From Geobacillus genomosp. 3 (GTDB lineage: Bacteria > Bacillota > Bacilli > Bacillales > Anoxybacillaceae): DNA of 64,000 nucleotides. The position numbers and the translations under genes were made by a program. The stretch lies in NCBI RefSeq assembly GCF_000445995.2, contig NC_022080.4, forward strand, positions 2,514,001 through 2,578,000. Reading direction: 5' to 3'. Positions 9,012 to 18,104 of this stretch are shown piece by piece. The notes under the pieces are model-generated. The model searched no databases, had not been told where the DNA came from, and saw only the letters and a program-made list of their open reading frames with translations. Numbering within the stretch: position 1 is the first letter of the stretch; every line of letters starts with the position of its first letter.

Positions 9012-10097
9012 CAGCGGGATCAATTCCATATAGACGCTGAGCGCCTCGAGCAGCTGTTGTTGGGCCTTGCTGAGCAGCGCTTCCTCTTGATTTTCTTTGT
9101 AAGCGGCGAGCGCCAAATACGCCTGCCTGAGCGCTTCGGCATATTCCTCGACTGTTTTGTTGTTTGGTGTTTCGCTTTTTTCGAACGAGCCGTACGCCTT
9201 GCTTAGCGCCTGCCATTCTCCGTCGCTCACATCCTTGCCGGCAAGCAAAGCGGCGGAGACTGCCGCCATGCTTCCGTATAACGCCTCCCCTTTTTGGACG
9301 ATTCCTGACCGGCGCACCTTTGTTTCAGCCGCAAATGACAGTTCCTTCACGTACGTGCTCGGCACCGCCCCGCGGTATCGGTCGTTGACTGCCCGCAGCG
9401 CTTCTTTATCCGCGCCGACCGCAATATAGAGCGCCGCCGGCTGTTTCCCGGCCACCACGACTGGCACGCCGGCCGCTTGGATCGATTCGGCCGCCCGCAC
9501 AGCTGCCTCTTCGTCAGAGTAGACACCGGCTTGGATCACCGCGATTGAAAACGGCGCAAGCATTGTGCTTTCCGCCCCTTCCTCTCCTGTCGCCGTTCCA
9601 GCCTCCGCCAGTTCCTCCATCGCTTCAGCCGCCGGCGACGGCTCCCCTTTTTCCTGCGGGACAAGCCGGAGCATCGTCATGCCAAACGCCATGCCGACGA
9701 GCGCGGCGACCGCCGCCGCGAGAAACAGCGACTTGGCATGCGGCGGCAGCCGCCACGACCGCTGTTTTTTCCCACCTTTTTTCTTTTTTTGGAACGCTTC
9801 TGACACAGAAATGACTCTGTCGTCTTCTTCAAGGGCGGCTGCTTCTTCCCCTTTAACTGTTTCATACGTCTTCGTTTCCGCCTCGTAGTCGCCGGTTTGC
9901 CGGCCGCCCTCCTGAAATGAACGTGTCTGATGATGGCCGGCTGACTGTCTGTCAATGACATGATCGGCGGAGAAACGATCTTCAGATTGGTGTCTGCTCG
10001 GCTCGTCCGGCTGATCTCCTTCCGATGAGTGTCTAATCGTAAACGGCCGCGAATGTCCGTTAATGTTCACCGTAATGCCCGGGCGCTGCTTGTCCAT
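9003..10097 (-). CDS. spoIIB: Stage II sporulation protein B-like SPOR-domain protein
   Basis: SpoIIB localises to the polar septum and helps recruit the SpoIID/M/P engulfment machine. The 364-aa product has a polar, charged N-terminal cytoplasmic part, a membrane helix (about residues 140-160, FLAAAVAALVGMAFGM), and an extracytoplasmic SPOR-like domain (FSIAVIQAGVYSDEEAAVRAA) expected to bind denuded glycan strands. The ATG at 10097 follows GGTGG; an ATG at 10214 would overlap the terminator. Identification rests on topology, the SPOR-like domain and position next to maf and the prepilin peptidase locus, as in B. subtilis. Confidence 0.78.
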   Translation of the reverse strand: MDKQRPGITVNINGHSRPFTIRHSSEGDQPDEPSRHQSEDRFSADHVIDRQSAGHHQTRSFQEGGRQTGDYEAETKTYETVKGEEAAALEEDDRVISVSEAFQKKKKGGKKQRSWRLPPHAKSLFLAAAVAALVGMAFGMTMLRLVPQEKGEPSPAAEAMEELAEAGTATGEEGAESTMLAPFSIAVIQAGVYSDEEAAVRAAESIQAAGVPVVVAGKQPAALYIAVGADKEALRAVNDRYRGAVPSTYVKELSFAAETKVRRSGIVQKGEALYGSMAAVSAALLAGKDVSDGEWQALSKAYGSFEKSETPNNKTVEEYAEALRQAYLALAAYKENQEEALLSKAQQQLLEALSVYMELIPLRS

Positions 10098-10151
10098 TTT
10101 GCCACCGTCCTTTTCCGTCCTTCGATTTCTTTCGCCTATCTTACCATAAAG

Positions 10152-10187
10152 AAAAAAAAAAAGAACAAGACATTTGTCGCCTTGTTC
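10152..10187 (-). terminator. Terminator of the type IV pilus operon
   Basis: Minus-strand GAACAAG (10181-10187) pairs with CTTGTTC (10163-10169) and is followed by 11 T. Just after it lies TATGGTAAGAT (extended -10-like, near 10138-10147), a possible start for spoIIB. Confidence 0.85.
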
Positions 10188-10213
10188 CCGCTTCTTTTCT
10201 TCATTTTCCGACA

Positions 10214-10675
10214 TTACCGGTCACGAATCCTCTCCGTCCCCAGCGCTTCGACAGGAATCGGCTGCTCGCGCCCTTGATCAAAGCAAAGCTGCTTCGTCTC
10301 TCCCTTCAAGCAAACGGCATAATCGATTCCGCCATCCTCCCGCTTCATAACAAGCACATACGATGGATTCGTTTCCGGGGCCAATAGGTTTCCGGTAAAC
10401 GGATCATGGATCGGTTCAAGCAGGCCGTTTTCCACCAACTCCCCGTATGACAACGCGGCAGAGGAACGGGCTGGCAAAAACTCCACTTTCTCGGCGCCGA
10501 CATACAACCGCGCCGCTTCGTACATCGCATAGGCATCAGCGACAAACGCCCGTTCCCGCGCCCGGTCGATCATCGTCCAGATGGCCAAGCCAACGATCGT
10601 TGCCACAATGCCGATGATCACCAGCACGGCGAGCAGTTCAATCAACGTCATCCCTCGCTTCGCCCGGATGAGCAT
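10214..10675 (-). CDS. Type IV prepilin-like protein, last gene of pilus operon
   Basis: A class III signal peptide is visible as KRG|MTLIELLAVLVIIGIVA: positively charged leader, Gly at -1, Met +1, Glu at +5, then a hydrophobic helix. The mature part is about 145 aa. It would be processed by the prepilin peptidase encoded at 12896-13642 and enter the pilus as a minor or alternative pilin. AAGGAGG lies before the ATG at 10675. Follows pilO by 17 bases. The fold resembles ComGC-type major pseudopilins but a function specific to this copy cannot be read from sequence. Confidence 0.85.
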   Translation of the reverse strand: MLIRAKRGMTLIELLAVLVIIGIVATIVGLAIWTMIDRARERAFVADAYAMYEAARLYVGAEKVEFLPARSSAALSYGELVENGLLEPIHDPFTGNLLAPETNPSYVLVMKREDGGIDYAVCLKGETKQLCFDQGREQPIPVEALGTERIRDR

Positions 10676-10692
10676 ACAAGCCTCCTTCTCGA

Positions 10693-11376
10693 TTACGGGC
10701 CCGCCGGCGGCGCGATTTCCACGAACGGGTTGTCTTTGCCGCTTGGCGGCGGAACGTCCAGCATCGGCGCGATCTGCTTCCATTTTTCAAGCTGCGGCGC
10801 ATAAAAGGCGCGCACGGTCAACGAATACGTCAACGGCTGAACTTCGACAGCCGTCGAGGTCAATTCCGGCCGTCCGGCAAATGTGAGCGATTCAACAGCG
10901 AGAATCCGCTCCGAACGTTCAAGTGTCTCTAAAAACCGCTCGAGCTGGTAATATGAGGGCGACTGAACGGTCAGCTGGGCGCTCACCGTTTCAATCCCGT
11001 CCGGCGGAGTGCCCGTTTTTCCTTCTCCCGCCTGCCCGGCCGCTGCTTTCCCTTCTTCGGAAAAATTGACACTCAGCAGCACGCTGCCGGAGATGTATTC
11101 CGCCTTTTGAAACTCAAGCAGCAACTGCTCAGTGAGCGGGCGGACCGGCACTTTCTTTTGCAGCGCGGCGAGGCTTTCCATCATATCCCCCTCTTGGGGT
11201 GACGCACGCTGTTCCATGGCGGCCAGCACTTTTTTCTCGCTCTCGAGCACAGCGGCAAGCTGGTCGATTTCCCGGTAGCGAGGCGCCAGCAAGAAAAAAT
11301 AGAATGCAGCCAACACAGCAACAGCGAACAGCGTCGATACTAAAACAGTCAACCATTTGCCGATGCGGTTGGTCAT
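10693..11376 (-). CDS. pilO: Type IV pilus inner-membrane protein PilO-like
   Basis: PilO forms the alignment subcomplex with PilN and PilM that connects the motor platform to the outside. The 227-aa product has a short cytoplasmic N terminus, one membrane helix (residues 9-31), a coiled coil (ELAAVLESEKKVLAAMEQR-like, 40-60) and a ferredoxin-like periplasmic-type domain, the PilO layout. Its start overlaps pilN by four bases. Sequence similarity is low in this family, so the call leans on topology and operon order. Confidence 0.82.
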   Translation of the reverse strand: MTNRIGKWLTVLVSTLFAVAVLAAFYFFLLAPRYREIDQLAAVLESEKKVLAAMEQRASPQEGDMMESLAALQKKVPVRPLTEQLLLEFQKAEYISGSVLLSVNFSEEGKAAAGQAGEGKTGTPPDGIETVSAQLTVQSPSYYQLERFLETLERSERILAVESLTFAGRPELTSTAVEVQPLTYSLTVRAFYAPQLEKWKQIAPMLDVPPPSGKDNPFVEIAPPAGP

Positions 11377-11948
11377 GGTGATATCCCCTTTTTCTCAGCT
11401 TGGCCGATCGTTAATTCATATTGCGCCATATAGCGCGGCACTGTTATGTCCGTCCCGGCTTCCTCGTTTGAGCCGTTGGCGGAAACCCCGGTCAACTTCG
11501 CTTGTTTGACCATCTTGACTGCCCCGAGCCGCTCCAAATAATAAGCAGCTTCTTCCGCCGTATCAAACTGGACGGTCATCGTCACCGTCCGCCGGTCGGC
11601 ATAGGTCAAATTCATAATAAAACCGCGCTCCGGCAACTGTTTCGTCAAAGCCTGCAGCAACGGCACCGTTTTGAGTGGATAAGCGTTCGCCCACTGCACC
11701 GCTTCCGCGAGCTGCCGCCGCCCTTGCTGCTCCTCGACATCATGCTGTTTCGCCGCCACCGCCGCCTGCAAGGCACGCACTTGCTTTAGCTCTGCCTCGA
11801 GCGCCGCCTGGCGGCTGTCGACGCGCTCAAGCAGCCAATAGCATCCGCCGGCGCCGAGCAAAAGAAGAAGAGCAGCAAAGACCGCCAGCACGGCGCCCCC
11901 AGCGCGGCGCGGCTCTTTTCGCGGCAATAAATTAACATCAGCGATCAT
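11373..11948 (-). CDS. pilN: Type IV pilus assembly protein PilN
   Basis: PilN is the bitopic partner of PilM and PilO. The 191-aa product carries the diagnostic N-terminal motif DVNLLPRKEPRR, the segment that docks into PilM, followed by a membrane helix (residues 17-40), a coiled coil and a small extracytoplasmic domain. It overlaps pilM by 11 bases and pilO by four. Confidence 0.9.
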   Translation of the reverse strand: MIADVNLLPRKEPRRAGGAVLAVFAALLLLLGAGGCYWLLERVDSRQAALEAELKQVRALQAAVAAKQHDVEEQQGRRQLAEAVQWANAYPLKTVPLLQALTKQLPERGFIMNLTYADRRTVTMTVQFDTAEEAAYYLERLGAVKMVKQAKLTGVSANGSNEEAGTDITVPRYMAQYELTIGQAEKKGISP

Positions 11949-12870
11949 GGTCAGCCACTCCCTCCTTCAATGCCAATCCCCAGGCAAGATGGTAGCGGTC
12001 CGGCAACGGATCAAGCGGTTGCGCGAGCCGCTCCGGCAGCACGTCAAGCCGCTCCGCCAAGGCAGCGAATACACCATGAAGCTGCGGATGGTCACCGGTG
12101 AGGAAGAGGCGCGTAATTTGCTGTTTTCCTTGTTGGAGGGAAAATGAATAAAAGCTCATCATCCGTTCGATTTCTTTGTACACATCCACAAACGGGTCAA
12201 TGAACGCCGCCGTCTGCCCTGCGGGCGCCTCGAGCGGCAAATGGCGCATAAACAAGGGCAAATGTCGATGGAACACACTTACATTCACCGCCGATTCATC
12301 AAATTGCACAAGCAAAATATGATCATCCGGCCCGGCTTGTCCGGCAGCATAAAACGGGCGATAGGCGCAAAGCGGCGACACATCGGCCGCCACAGGGCGC
12401 AAATCCATCCCCTTCAACAGCTCCGCATACTCAGACACCGCCTCCTCCGGCGCCGCAAACAACAAAATCGACACCGCCTCGCTCGTTCTCTCCATCACCA
12501 CATAATCGAACACCGGGTCGGCAAACGGAAGCGGAATCGATTCGCCCAGCTCCATAAACAAATAGCCGCGAATGTCCTCATCAGCCAAATGAGGCGGAAG
12601 CGACAAGCTGCGGATCATGACGAACGGATCGGGGACGACAAAGCGGACGCGCCGCCCGTCAAGCTTCCATTCATCAACGCACTCATCCAAAATCATCGCC
12701 AATGCATCCGCATCCACGATTTTGCCATCGCGAATGACGCCGGGCGGCAGCTCACGCTCGCCCCACCGTTTCGCCTCCGGCGGATCGCCCGGCTTCGCTT
12801 CCACATAGCGGATGACATGGTCTTTCATCACGATGTTCGCTTCCTTCCCTTTTCGCCGCCATAACGCCAT
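11938..12870 (-). CDS. pilM: Type IV pilus actin-like ATPase PilM
   Basis: PilM is a cytoplasmic actin/FtsA-like protein that binds the N terminus of PilN. The 310-aa product matches the family in length and has an actin-like N-terminal strand (VMKDHVIRYVEAKPG), a central segment RFVVPDPFVMIRSLSLP typical of PilM, and FDESAVNVSVFHR near residue 190. It precedes pilN, the universal MNO order. Confidence 0.9.
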   Translation of the reverse strand: MALWRRKGKEANIVMKDHVIRYVEAKPGDPPEAKRWGERELPPGVIRDGKIVDADALAMILDECVDEWKLDGRRVRFVVPDPFVMIRSLSLPPHLADEDIRGYLFMELGESIPLPFADPVFDYVVMERTSEAVSILLFAAPEEAVSEYAELLKGMDLRPVAADVSPLCAYRPFYAAGQAGPDDHILLVQFDESAVNVSVFHRHLPLFMRHLPLEAPAGQTAAFIDPFVDVYKEIERMMSFYSFSLQQGKQQITRLFLTGDHPQLHGVFAALAERLDVLPERLAQPLDPLPDRYHLAWGLALKEGVADHDR

Positions 12871-12895
12871 CTTCGCTGCTTCCTTTCTGCTATCG

Positions 12896-13642
12896 TTACC
12901 GGATGAACGCCATATACGCGCGCACGATCGCCTCGCCGAAAAACAACGCCGTCAGCGCCCCGAGCGCGATCGCCGGCGCAAACGGCATCGGCACGCCGCG
13001 CCGCACGCGCCCCAACGCCATGCCGACAAGCCCGATTGCTGTTCCGTACAACGTCGCCAAAAAAAACGCGAGCAACACGAGTTTCCAGCCAAGCACGAAC
13101 CCAAGCACGGCAAACAGCTTCACATCGCCGCCGCCCATCCCGCCTTTTGACAGCACGGCGATCAGCCATAAAAGGAAAAAGCCGGCCGCCGCGCCGATCA
13201 CCATATCGGTCCACGGCAAAAACGGAATCCACAGCCGCTCGATGAGAAACAACGCGGCAAACGCGAGCAACACCCGGTCCGGGATGAGCATATAGCGAAG
13301 GTCGGACACGACGATGATCGCCAACAAGCTGATCAACGTCCACGCTACAATCAACCGCCCGCCCCAGCCGACCCAAACAGGCGCAGCCGTAAACAAGGCG
13401 GCAGTCGCGAGCTCCATCGCCGGGTAAAGGGGGGAAATGCGCCCCCCACACCCTTTGCACCGCCCACGCTGCACGACATACGACACGACCGGAATCAACT
13501 CCCTCGCCGACAGCGTCCGCCCGCACGCCGGACAATGCGACCGCGGCCTGACGATCGACTCCCCGGCCGGCACCCGCAGCCCGACGACGTTGAAAAAGGA
13601 GGCGAGGAGGAGGCTATACAAAAAAATAGACACATTAACCAT
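12896..13642 (-). CDS. pilD: Prepilin peptidase / N-methyltransferase
   Basis: This membrane aspartyl protease cleaves the Gly-/+1 bond of prepilins and may methylate the new N terminus. The 248-aa product has the tetracysteine zinc site (CPAC near residue 37 and CKGC near 62) and both catalytic aspartates, in DLRYMLIPD and GGGDVKLFA. It occupies the chromosomal place of B. subtilis comC, so it may also serve the competence pseudopili. ATG at 13642 has AGGTG eight bases upstream. Confidence 0.94.
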   Translation of the reverse strand: MVNVSIFLYSLLLASFFNVVGLRVPAGESIVRPRSHCPACGRTLSARELIPVVSYVVQRGRCKGCGGRISPLYPAMELATAALFTAAPVWVGWGGRLIVAWTLISLLAIIVVSDLRYMLIPDRVLLAFAALFLIERLWIPFLPWTDMVIGAAAGFFLLWLIAVLSKGGMGGGDVKLFAVLGFVLGWKLVLLAFFLATLYGTAIGLVGMALGRVRRGVPMPFAPAIALGALTALFFGEAIVRAYMAFIR

Positions 13643-13677
13643 AAAAGGGGCACCTGTAAACCTTAATTACTTGTATA

Positions 13678-14088
13678 TTATTTGCTTAATTCCTGCTCAG
13701 ATGCCAGACCATCATTGTTTTTGTCTACCAGACTCACTGATTCATGATCTTTCAAATAGTACGTATACTTTCCAGCATTCCCTTGGTGCACCTGTACCTC
13801 ATAACTCTGGGCATCGACGCTGTCTAGGTAATCATTCAGATCATTTTCATCTAAAGTTTGAACTGAACCACCGGTATCATCAGGCGTAAAACTATTCGCT
13901 GTCATATACATCTTCGCAGCATTAATAATCTGAATCCCCTCTGCAATCTTTGCATCATTTTTTGACTTGTTAATAATTCCCCCTATGCTTGGAATCGCAA
14001 TCGCCGCAACGATCCCTAAAATGACAATGACGGCGAGCAGTTCGATGAGCGTCAAGCCGCGCTCGTTTTTCACGATTCGCTTTACCAT
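13678..14088 (-). CDS. Type IV pilin (probable major pilin)
   Basis: The 136-aa prepilin starts with a short basic leader and the motif ERG|LTLIELLAVIVILGIVAAIAIPS, with Glu+5 and Pro+22 as in true type IV pilins. The C-terminal domain is short and polar with no cysteine pair. Good ribosome binding site GGGAGAGG. It lies between pilC and pilD and is the best candidate for the main subunit. By hand count its 3' 300 bases are about 39% GC, against over 60% in neighbouring pil genes, while the N-terminal end is near 50%: the variable part of the gene looks foreign or fast-evolving. Confidence 0.88.
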   Translation of the reverse strand: MVKRIVKNERGLTLIELLAVIVILGIVAAIAIPSIGGIINKSKNDAKIAEGIQIINAAKMYMTANSFTPDDTGGSVQTLDENDLNDYLDSVDAQSYEVQVHQGNAGKYTYYLKDHESVSLVDKNNDGLASEQELSK

Positions 14089-14179
14089 CGTTTCCTCTCC
14101 CTTTCAAACAAAATTAGAACGTTTTCCCTATTATTCTACAACAAAGCGGCATAAATAGGAATATCTTCTTATTTTCTAA

Positions 14180-15388
14180 TTATTGAACATGATTGAAAAT
14201 ATCGTACATCGGCACGATGATCGCCGTGACGATCGTCCCGACGACGCCGGCGAGCAGCACGATCATGAGCGGCTCGATGAGCGATTTTAACCGGTCGGTG
14301 CCGGCGTCCACCTCCGCTTCGTAAAAGTCGGCGACTTTGCCGAGCATGGCGTCAAGCGAACCGGTTTGTTCGCCGATGGCGATCATTTGCGCAACGAGCG
14401 GCGGAAACGCCCAATGGCGGCGGAGCGGCTCGGCGAGCGACTGGCCGCGCTCAAGGGCGCCGCGCGCTTCGTCCAACACGGACGCGATCACTTCATTTTC
14501 GACGACGCGCCCGGCGACCGACAGCGCTTCTAAAATCGGCACCGAACTTGACACGAGCGAGCTGAGCGTCCGCGTCAGGCGGGCGAGCGCCGCCTTTTGC
14601 ACGAGCTTGCCGAAAATCGGCAGCCGCATGGCGGCATAGTCCAAATAATATTTCGCCGCCTTTTGCCGGCGGAGGGCGGCGAATGAAGCGGAACAGGCGA
14701 TCAAGACGAGAACGGCCGCCCACCAATACTGTTCCATCACGCCGCTTGCCTTGAGCACGAACTTCGTAATCGCCGGCAGCTCGGCGTGAAACTCAGCGAA
14801 CATTTCGACGAACGTTGGCACGACGGCAACGAGCAAAAAGATGACGACGGCCGTGGCGATGATGGCGACCGCCGCCGGATAGGCGAGCGCCGAGGCGATT
14901 TTTTGCCTTGTGCGATGCATTTTTTCAAAATGATCGGCCAGGCGGTCAAGCGTTTCGTCCAATGTACCGCCCGCCTCGCCGGCGCGCACCATGTTGACAA
15001 ACAGCGGCGGAAAGATGCGCGGATGATTCGCCGCTGCCGCCGAGAGCGGATTCCCGCCGCGCAGCGACTGTTCGATGTCAGAAAGCGCCCGGGCGAGCGG
15101 CTTGCTTTCCGTTTGCTCGGCCAAAATGCGGACTGAATCGACGATCGTCACCCCGGCGCGCACAAGGGTCGCAAATTGGCGCAAAAAGATGACAAAGTGC
15201 TGCAGCTTGACAGCGCGGCCGAATGAAATTTCTTTATTCCATATCGACGGCGGCACTTCGGCGAGCGTCAGCGGGCGAATCCCTTTTTCACGGAGCTTCA
15301 CGGCCGCCTCGCGCCGCGAAACGGCGGTGATCACTCCGGTTTTTTTCCGCCCGCTTTGGTCGCGCCCTTCGTACTTAAACTGCGCCAT
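14180..15388 (-). CDS. pilC: Type IV pilus platform protein PilC (GspF family)
   Basis: PilC is the polytopic inner-membrane platform on which PilB and PilT act. The 402-aa product has two repeated GspF domains, each with a cytoplasmic helical bundle and membrane helices (FVNMVRAGEAGGTLDETLDRLADHFE-type motif in the first, QMIAIGEQTGSLDAML in the second). The start MAQFKYEGRDQ at 15388 overlaps the end of pilT by 14 bases. Confidence 0.95.
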   Translation of the reverse strand: MAQFKYEGRDQSGRKKTGVITAVSRREAAVKLREKGIRPLTLAEVPPSIWNKEISFGRAVKLQHFVIFLRQFATLVRAGVTIVDSVRILAEQTESKPLARALSDIEQSLRGGNPLSAAAANHPRIFPPLFVNMVRAGEAGGTLDETLDRLADHFEKMHRTRQKIASALAYPAAVAIIATAVVIFLLVAVVPTFVEMFAEFHAELPAITKFVLKASGVMEQYWWAAVLVLIACSASFAALRRQKAAKYYLDYAAMRLPIFGKLVQKAALARLTRTLSSLVSSSVPILEALSVAGRVVENEVIASVLDEARGALERGQSLAEPLRRHWAFPPLVAQMIAIGEQTGSLDAMLGKVADFYEAEVDAGTDRLKSLIEPLMIVLLAGVVGTIVTAIIVPMYDIFNHVQ

Positions 15389-16430
15389 TCTGTTCACGCT
15401 CCCCCGCCAAATACGCTTCCGCCGCCAACGGATCGATGCGCCCGGCGGCGGCAAGTTCTTTGATGCTCATCTCCATCGTCTGCATGCCGGCTTGGCGGCT
15501 CGTCTGCATAATGTTGACAATTTGATGCTCTTTTTCGTTGCGGATCAAGTTGGCGACCGCCGCGTTGTTCAGTAAAATTTCCAGCGCCGCTGTCCGGCCG
15601 GTTTTCCGGCTGTTGGGAAACAGACGCTGAGCGATGATGGCGACAAGCACGGAAGCGAGCTGAAGGCGGATTTGCGCCTGTTGGGCGGACGGAAAGACGT
15701 CAATCATCCGCTCGACTGCCGCCGGCGCGCTCGCCGTATGAAGCGTGCCTAGCACTAAGTGCCCGGTTTCGGCAGCGGTGATCGCCGTTTGAATCGTCTC
15801 TAAATCGCGCATCTCCCCGACTAAAATCACATCCGGATCTTGGCGCAAGGCGGCGCGCAGCCCGGCGGCAAAGCTTCCGGTGTCAAACCCGACCTCGCGC
15901 TGGTCGATAATCGATTTCCCGTGCTTATGCAAATACTCGATCGGATCTTCGAGCGTGATGATGTGTTTTGACATCGTTTTGTTCATATAGTCGATCATCG
16001 CCGCCAATGTTGTCGATTTGCCCGAGCCGGTCGGCCCGGTGACGAGCACGAGCCCGTGCGGTTTTTCGGCGATGCGTTTCAAAACGTTCGGCATGGCGAG
16101 CTCTTCTAACGTCGGGATGCGCATCGGGATGAGGCGCACGGCGAGCGACACACATGACCGCTGTTTAAAGATGTTGATGCGAAAGCGGGAAACACCGGGA
16201 ATGCCATACGAAAAATCAAGCTCTCCGGTTTCTTGAAACTGCTGCCAAAGCGGCGGCGGGACGGCAGCTTTCGCCATTTGCTCGGTCTCCTCCGGCTGCA
16301 GCCGCTCATGGCCGTATGCTCTCAACTCCCCGTTCACGCGAAAAATCGGCGGCGCACCGACGGTCAAATGCACGTCGGACGCGCGGCATTCAAACGCGGC
16401 GCGCAATAACGCCTCAAGTTTTTCTTTCAT
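15375..16430 (-). CDS. pilT: Type IV pilus retraction ATPase PilT
   Basis: PilT is the hexameric ATPase that depolymerises pili and powers twitching. The 351-aa product has Walker A GPTGSGKST, the Asp box (ITLEDPIEYLH), the Walker B/His box region (LVGEMRDLETI) and the PilT-specific AIRNLIRE-like segment here as VANLIRNEKEHQI near residue 290. Start taken at ATG 16430; GTG 16439 is possible. A dedicated PilT distinguishes this locus from competence pseudopilus systems, which lack it. Confidence 0.94.
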   Translation of the reverse strand: MKEKLEALLRAAFECRASDVHLTVGAPPIFRVNGELRAYGHERLQPEETEQMAKAAVPPPLWQQFQETGELDFSYGIPGVSRFRINIFKQRSCVSLAVRLIPMRIPTLEELAMPNVLKRIAEKPHGLVLVTGPTGSGKSTTLAAMIDYMNKTMSKHIITLEDPIEYLHKHGKSIIDQREVGFDTGSFAAGLRAALRQDPDVILVGEMRDLETIQTAITAAETGHLVLGTLHTASAPAAVERMIDVFPSAQQAQIRLQLASVLVAIIAQRLFPNSRKTGRTAALEILLNNAAVANLIRNEKEHQIVNIMQTSRQAGMQTMEMSIKELAAAGRIDPLAAEAYLAGEREQNGAV

Positions 16431-16442
16431 CCGTCTCACCCA

Positions 16443-18104
16443 TCAATGCAAAATGGCCACTTTTAGCACTTCTTCAAGCGTCGTCAACCCTTGCTTCACT
16501 TTCAACAGCCCGTCATCCAGCAAAAAAATCATTTTGTTTTGACTGGCGAGCTCGCGCAGTTTTGAAAACGGCTCGTTATTTAAAATGACGCGCCGCATCT
16601 CCTCGGTGACGACAAGCAGCTCGTGAATCGCCAGCCGTCCGCGGTAGCCGGTCATGTTGCACGTCGGACAGCCGCGGCCACGGACGAGTTGGCGAACGTC
16701 GATGCCGCGGCGGGCGAAAATGTCCCGTTCCCGCTTCGTTGGCTCATACGCCTCTTGGCAATCGCGGCAGACGCGGCGCACAAGCCGCTGTGAAACGACG
16801 CCGGCAAGCGACGTCGCCACCAAAAACGGCTCAATGCCCATATCGACGAGGCGCGTGATCGTGCTTAACGCATCGTTCGTATGAAGCGTGCTCAACACTA
16901 AATGGCCGGTGAGCGAAGCGCGGATCGCCACTTCCGCCGTCTCGCGGTCGCGAATCTCCCCAACCATGATGATGTTCGGATCTTGGCGCAAAATCGACCG
17001 CAGCCCTTGGGCGAACGTCAAGCCGACATTCGGGTTCACTTGAATTTGGTTGACGCCTTCGATCTGATATTCGACTGGATCTTCAATCGTAATAATGTTC
17101 ACGTGCTCGCTGTTTAAATGATTGAGCGCCGCATAAAGCGTCGATGATTTCCCCGAACCGGTCGGTCCGGTGATCAAGACGATGCCGTTCGGCCGCTCGA
17201 TCAAGCGGATAAACCGGTCCAAATTGACCGGATTGAAGCCAAGTTTATGAATATCGTTTAACGCCGCACCTAAATCAAGAACGCGCATAACGATTTTCTC
17301 GCCATATACGGTCGGCAATGTCGAGACGCGCAAATCGACCGGATGAAAATCGATGTCCATTTTGATCCGCCCGTCTTGCGGCACGCGGTGTTCGGTAATG
17401 TCCATATTGGCCAAAATTTTAATTCTCGCCGTCAACATGCTTTGCATATGTTTCGGCAGCGCCCGCTCGGTGCGAAGCAACCCGTCGATCCGATAGCGGA
17501 TGAGCACTTTCGTCTCTTGCGGATCGATGTGAATGTCGCTCGCCCGCTGTTCGACCGCCAGCTGCAAAATTTGATTGACGAGCCGGACGATGGGCGAATC
17601 GTCATCCTCCGTCCGCTCGTCTTCGCGCACTTCCGGCGCCGCCTGCAAAAATTCGTCAAACGACTCATCGATATCGTAATACTTGTTAATCGCCCGCAAA
17701 ATGTCGTCTTTTGAGGCGATCGCCGTTTCAATTTGAAACCCGGTCGACAGGCGCAAGTCGTCGATGACAAAAAAGTCCATCGGGTCGGCCATAGCGACAA
17801 GCAGCCGCTCGCCTTCGATTTTCAGCGGCATGACCATATGGCGGCGGGCGAACTCTTTTGGCACTAAACTGGTCGCCTTCGGATCGATCGGATAGCGGTA
17901 TAAGCTGACGTGGGGAATGCCGAGCTGAAACTCGAGCACTTCAATGAGCTGCTGCTCGGTGATGTAGCCGCGCTGCAGCAGCGCATCGCCAAGCTTCTGC
18001 CCGGGCGCCTTCTCGCGCAGCGCTTCGGCCAACTGGCTTTCGGTGATCAACCCCGCTTCGACAAGCAAATCACCAAGCCGTTTCCGTTCCTGCTTTTTGC
18101 TCAT
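16443..18104 (-). CDS. pilB: Type IV pilus extension ATPase PilB
   Basis: PilB is the GspE-family motor that polymerises pilin. The 553-aa product has an N-terminal MshEN-like domain pair (residues 1-150; such domains bind c-di-GMP in some relatives), Walker A GPTGSGKSS, Asp box TIEDPVEYQIEGVNQ, Walker B MVGEIRDRETAE, and the zinc-binding tetracysteine CRDC...CPTC, all absent in PilT. GGAAGGGG precedes the ATG. It overlaps the upstream gene by four bases. Confidence 0.95.
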   Translation of the reverse strand: MSKKQERKRLGDLLVEAGLITESQLAEALREKAPGQKLGDALLQRGYITEQQLIEVLEFQLGIPHVSLYRYPIDPKATSLVPKEFARRHMVMPLKIEGERLLVAMADPMDFFVIDDLRLSTGFQIETAIASKDDILRAINKYYDIDESFDEFLQAAPEVREDERTEDDDSPIVRLVNQILQLAVEQRASDIHIDPQETKVLIRYRIDGLLRTERALPKHMQSMLTARIKILANMDITEHRVPQDGRIKMDIDFHPVDLRVSTLPTVYGEKIVMRVLDLGAALNDIHKLGFNPVNLDRFIRLIERPNGIVLITGPTGSGKSSTLYAALNHLNSEHVNIITIEDPVEYQIEGVNQIQVNPNVGLTFAQGLRSILRQDPNIIMVGEIRDRETAEVAIRASLTGHLVLSTLHTNDALSTITRLVDMGIEPFLVATSLAGVVSQRLVRRVCRDCQEAYEPTKRERDIFARRGIDVRQLVRGRGCPTCNMTGYRGRLAIHELLVVTEEMRRVILNNEPFSKLRELASQNKMIFLLDDGLLKVKQGLTTLEEVLKVAILH

